64,000 bases of DNA from Megascapheus bottae (taxonomy: Eukaryota; Chordata; Mammalia; Rodentia; Geomyidae). The DNA lies in contig JANJXV010000025.1 in NCBI GenBank assembly GCA_024803745.1, positions 22,765,110 to 22,829,109 of the forward strand, in the 5' to 3' direction. The translations under genes were made by a program, and so were the position numbers. The notes beneath the pieces were generated by a model. That model searched no databases and had not been told where the DNA came from. It saw nothing but the letters and a program-made list of their open reading frames with translations. This document shows positions 63,326 to 64,000 of this stretch, one piece after another (positions within the stretch are counted from its first letter, which is position 1; each line of letters opens with the position of its first letter).

Positions 63326-63499
63326 TAAGCCAACAAAGAGAAGCTGTGGTCCCCAGGTTTTCTTTGCTTGCTGAATGCTTGGTGATTTTTCACAGTAAAA
63401 GAGACAGGTGACCCAGAGCCCAGGCAAACAGCATACAAGGGCAAAAGAAACCTGACACATCAAAGCCCTCTGGATTCCACTATGGTCTATTTTGCAGTT

Positions 63500-63725
63500 T
63501 GGAGTTATTTGGACAAGCCAGGCTAAATTTCATCTTGTCATTATTAATTCTTCCAGAAAGTTTGCTAAGCAAATGAATAACAGAAATGGGAAGTGTTGAA
63601 TATTTGCTCTGGGGGCAGCAAAAGCAAGTGAACAATTTTTAAATCCCTTCTAATTATACGGATGGGCTGAACTTTTGTCTAATTATTATGTTCCCCCTAA
63701 CCTGAGTGGAACTGCCTTTCTAAAC
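63500..63725. other. AT-rich conserved-element candidate
   Basis: ttgtcattattaattcttcc, 'gcaaatgaataacagaaatg', 'cccttctaattatacgg' and 'gtctaattattatg' in unique sequence; TAATT words recur. Confidence 0.35.
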
Positions 63726-63859
63726 CCTAGAGGGAACTTGACTTTAATGCAAGAGTGAACATTTCGGGGACAGTGGGCACTCACTCTCTCAGGTACTTGC
63801 CTGGAAATAAAAAAGGCAGATGTGGGCTTTATCCTAAATTAAGAGGGGATGACAGCAAA

Positions 63860-63985
63860 GATCACCGTGCTAGTGGCTCACAGGTATAATCTTAACTACT
63901 TAGGAATCTAAGATCACAGTTCAAATCCAGCCCAAGCAGGAAAGTGAGACTCTTACCTCCAATCAATCATCAAAAAGCCAGAAGT
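63860..63985 (+). mobile_element. Composite SINE left part
   Basis: accgtgctagtggctcacag through 'catcaaaaagccagaagtgg', then interrupted by the next element. Confidence 0.82.
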
Positions 63986-63986
63986 G

Positions 63987-64000
63987 GGGCCGGGAGTTTG
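63987..64000 (+). mobile_element. Start of a dimeric IDL-type SINE, cut by window end
   Basis: ggccgggagtttg is the head of the dimeric family. It probably marks another nested insertion into the preceding SINE. Confidence 0.75.

Larger units (their letters stand above)
48406..64000 (-). other. KATNIP: 5' intron of KATNIP upstream of exon a (partial)
   Basis: It contains about 35 SINE, ID and B1 copies, often in clusters (51.7-52.4, 54.2-55.0, 57.5-58.4, 61.6-62.9 kb). Several AT-rich repeat-free blocks lie between them. I see no CpG island and no phase-1 exon carrying a start codon, so the promoter is probably further right. Unique stretches include 53.6-54.2, 56.0-56.35, 56.6-57.5 and 63.35-63.85 kb. 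Confidence 0.6.

Noticed and set aside
1..64000. CRISPR arrays, prokaryotic operons, phage or plasmid systems
   Set aside because: The direct repeats are microsatellites, a minisatellite and SINEs; the sequence is mammalian intron DNA throughout.
1..64000. Endogenous retrovirus
   Set aside because: I found no paired long terminal repeats, primer-binding site or gag/pol-like frame. The retroelements seen are SINE and L1 types.

Overview
This is nuclear DNA from a placental mammal, almost certainly a rodent. It is dominated by short interspersed elements in which a B1-like (7SL-derived) left arm is joined to a tRNA/ID-like right arm, together with dimeric elements that begin with an ID-like tRNA-derived monomer. 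The window also holds ID and B1 monomers, L1 pieces, MIR/L2-type relics and many microsatellites. The ID-like-left dimers recall the IDL-Geo SINE reported from the Geomyoidea (pocket gophers, kangaroo rats, pocket mice). That lineage call is inference from memory of the literature, not a database match.

One gene can be supported. On the minus strand seven exons (48350-48405, 32150-32226, 25524-25693, 22985-23082, 19316-19447, 9694-9979, 1980-2152, in transcription order) have acceptor AG and donor GT signals. They join with matching codon phase into one open frame of 330 codons without a stop. The protein reads like the N-terminal part of KATNIP (KIAA0556, katanin-interacting protein), a large microtubule- and katanin-binding protein of the ciliary base. 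The start codon and promoter lie upstream, beyond the right end of the window. The remaining exons of this roughly 1,600-residue protein lie beyond the left end.

Everything else is intron. From right to left: a 15.6 kb stretch of 5' intron (48406-64000) packed with SINEs plus a few repeat-free AT-rich blocks that look like conserved non-coding candidates; a 16.1 kb intron (32227-48349) with nested insertions including a truncated L1 3' end; a 6.5 kb intron (25694-32149) holding an L1 ORF2-like fragment and an inverted SINE pair; short introns of 2.4 and 3.5 kb around exon d; a 9.3 kb intron (9980-19315) with a 39-bp minisatellite, a young dimeric SINE and an L1 3' end with a 19-bp target duplication; a 7.5 kb intron (2153-9693); and the start of the next intron (1-1979).

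I see no second gene, no CpG-island promoter, no structural RNA gene, no CRISPR array and no novel multi-gene system. The most unusual items are the six-unit 39-bp minisatellite carrying an ATTGG-type core in each unit, the SINEs with extra monomers or duplicated right arms, and the repeat-free intronic blocks. SINE boundaries are given to within about 5-15 bases unless a target-site duplication is stated.
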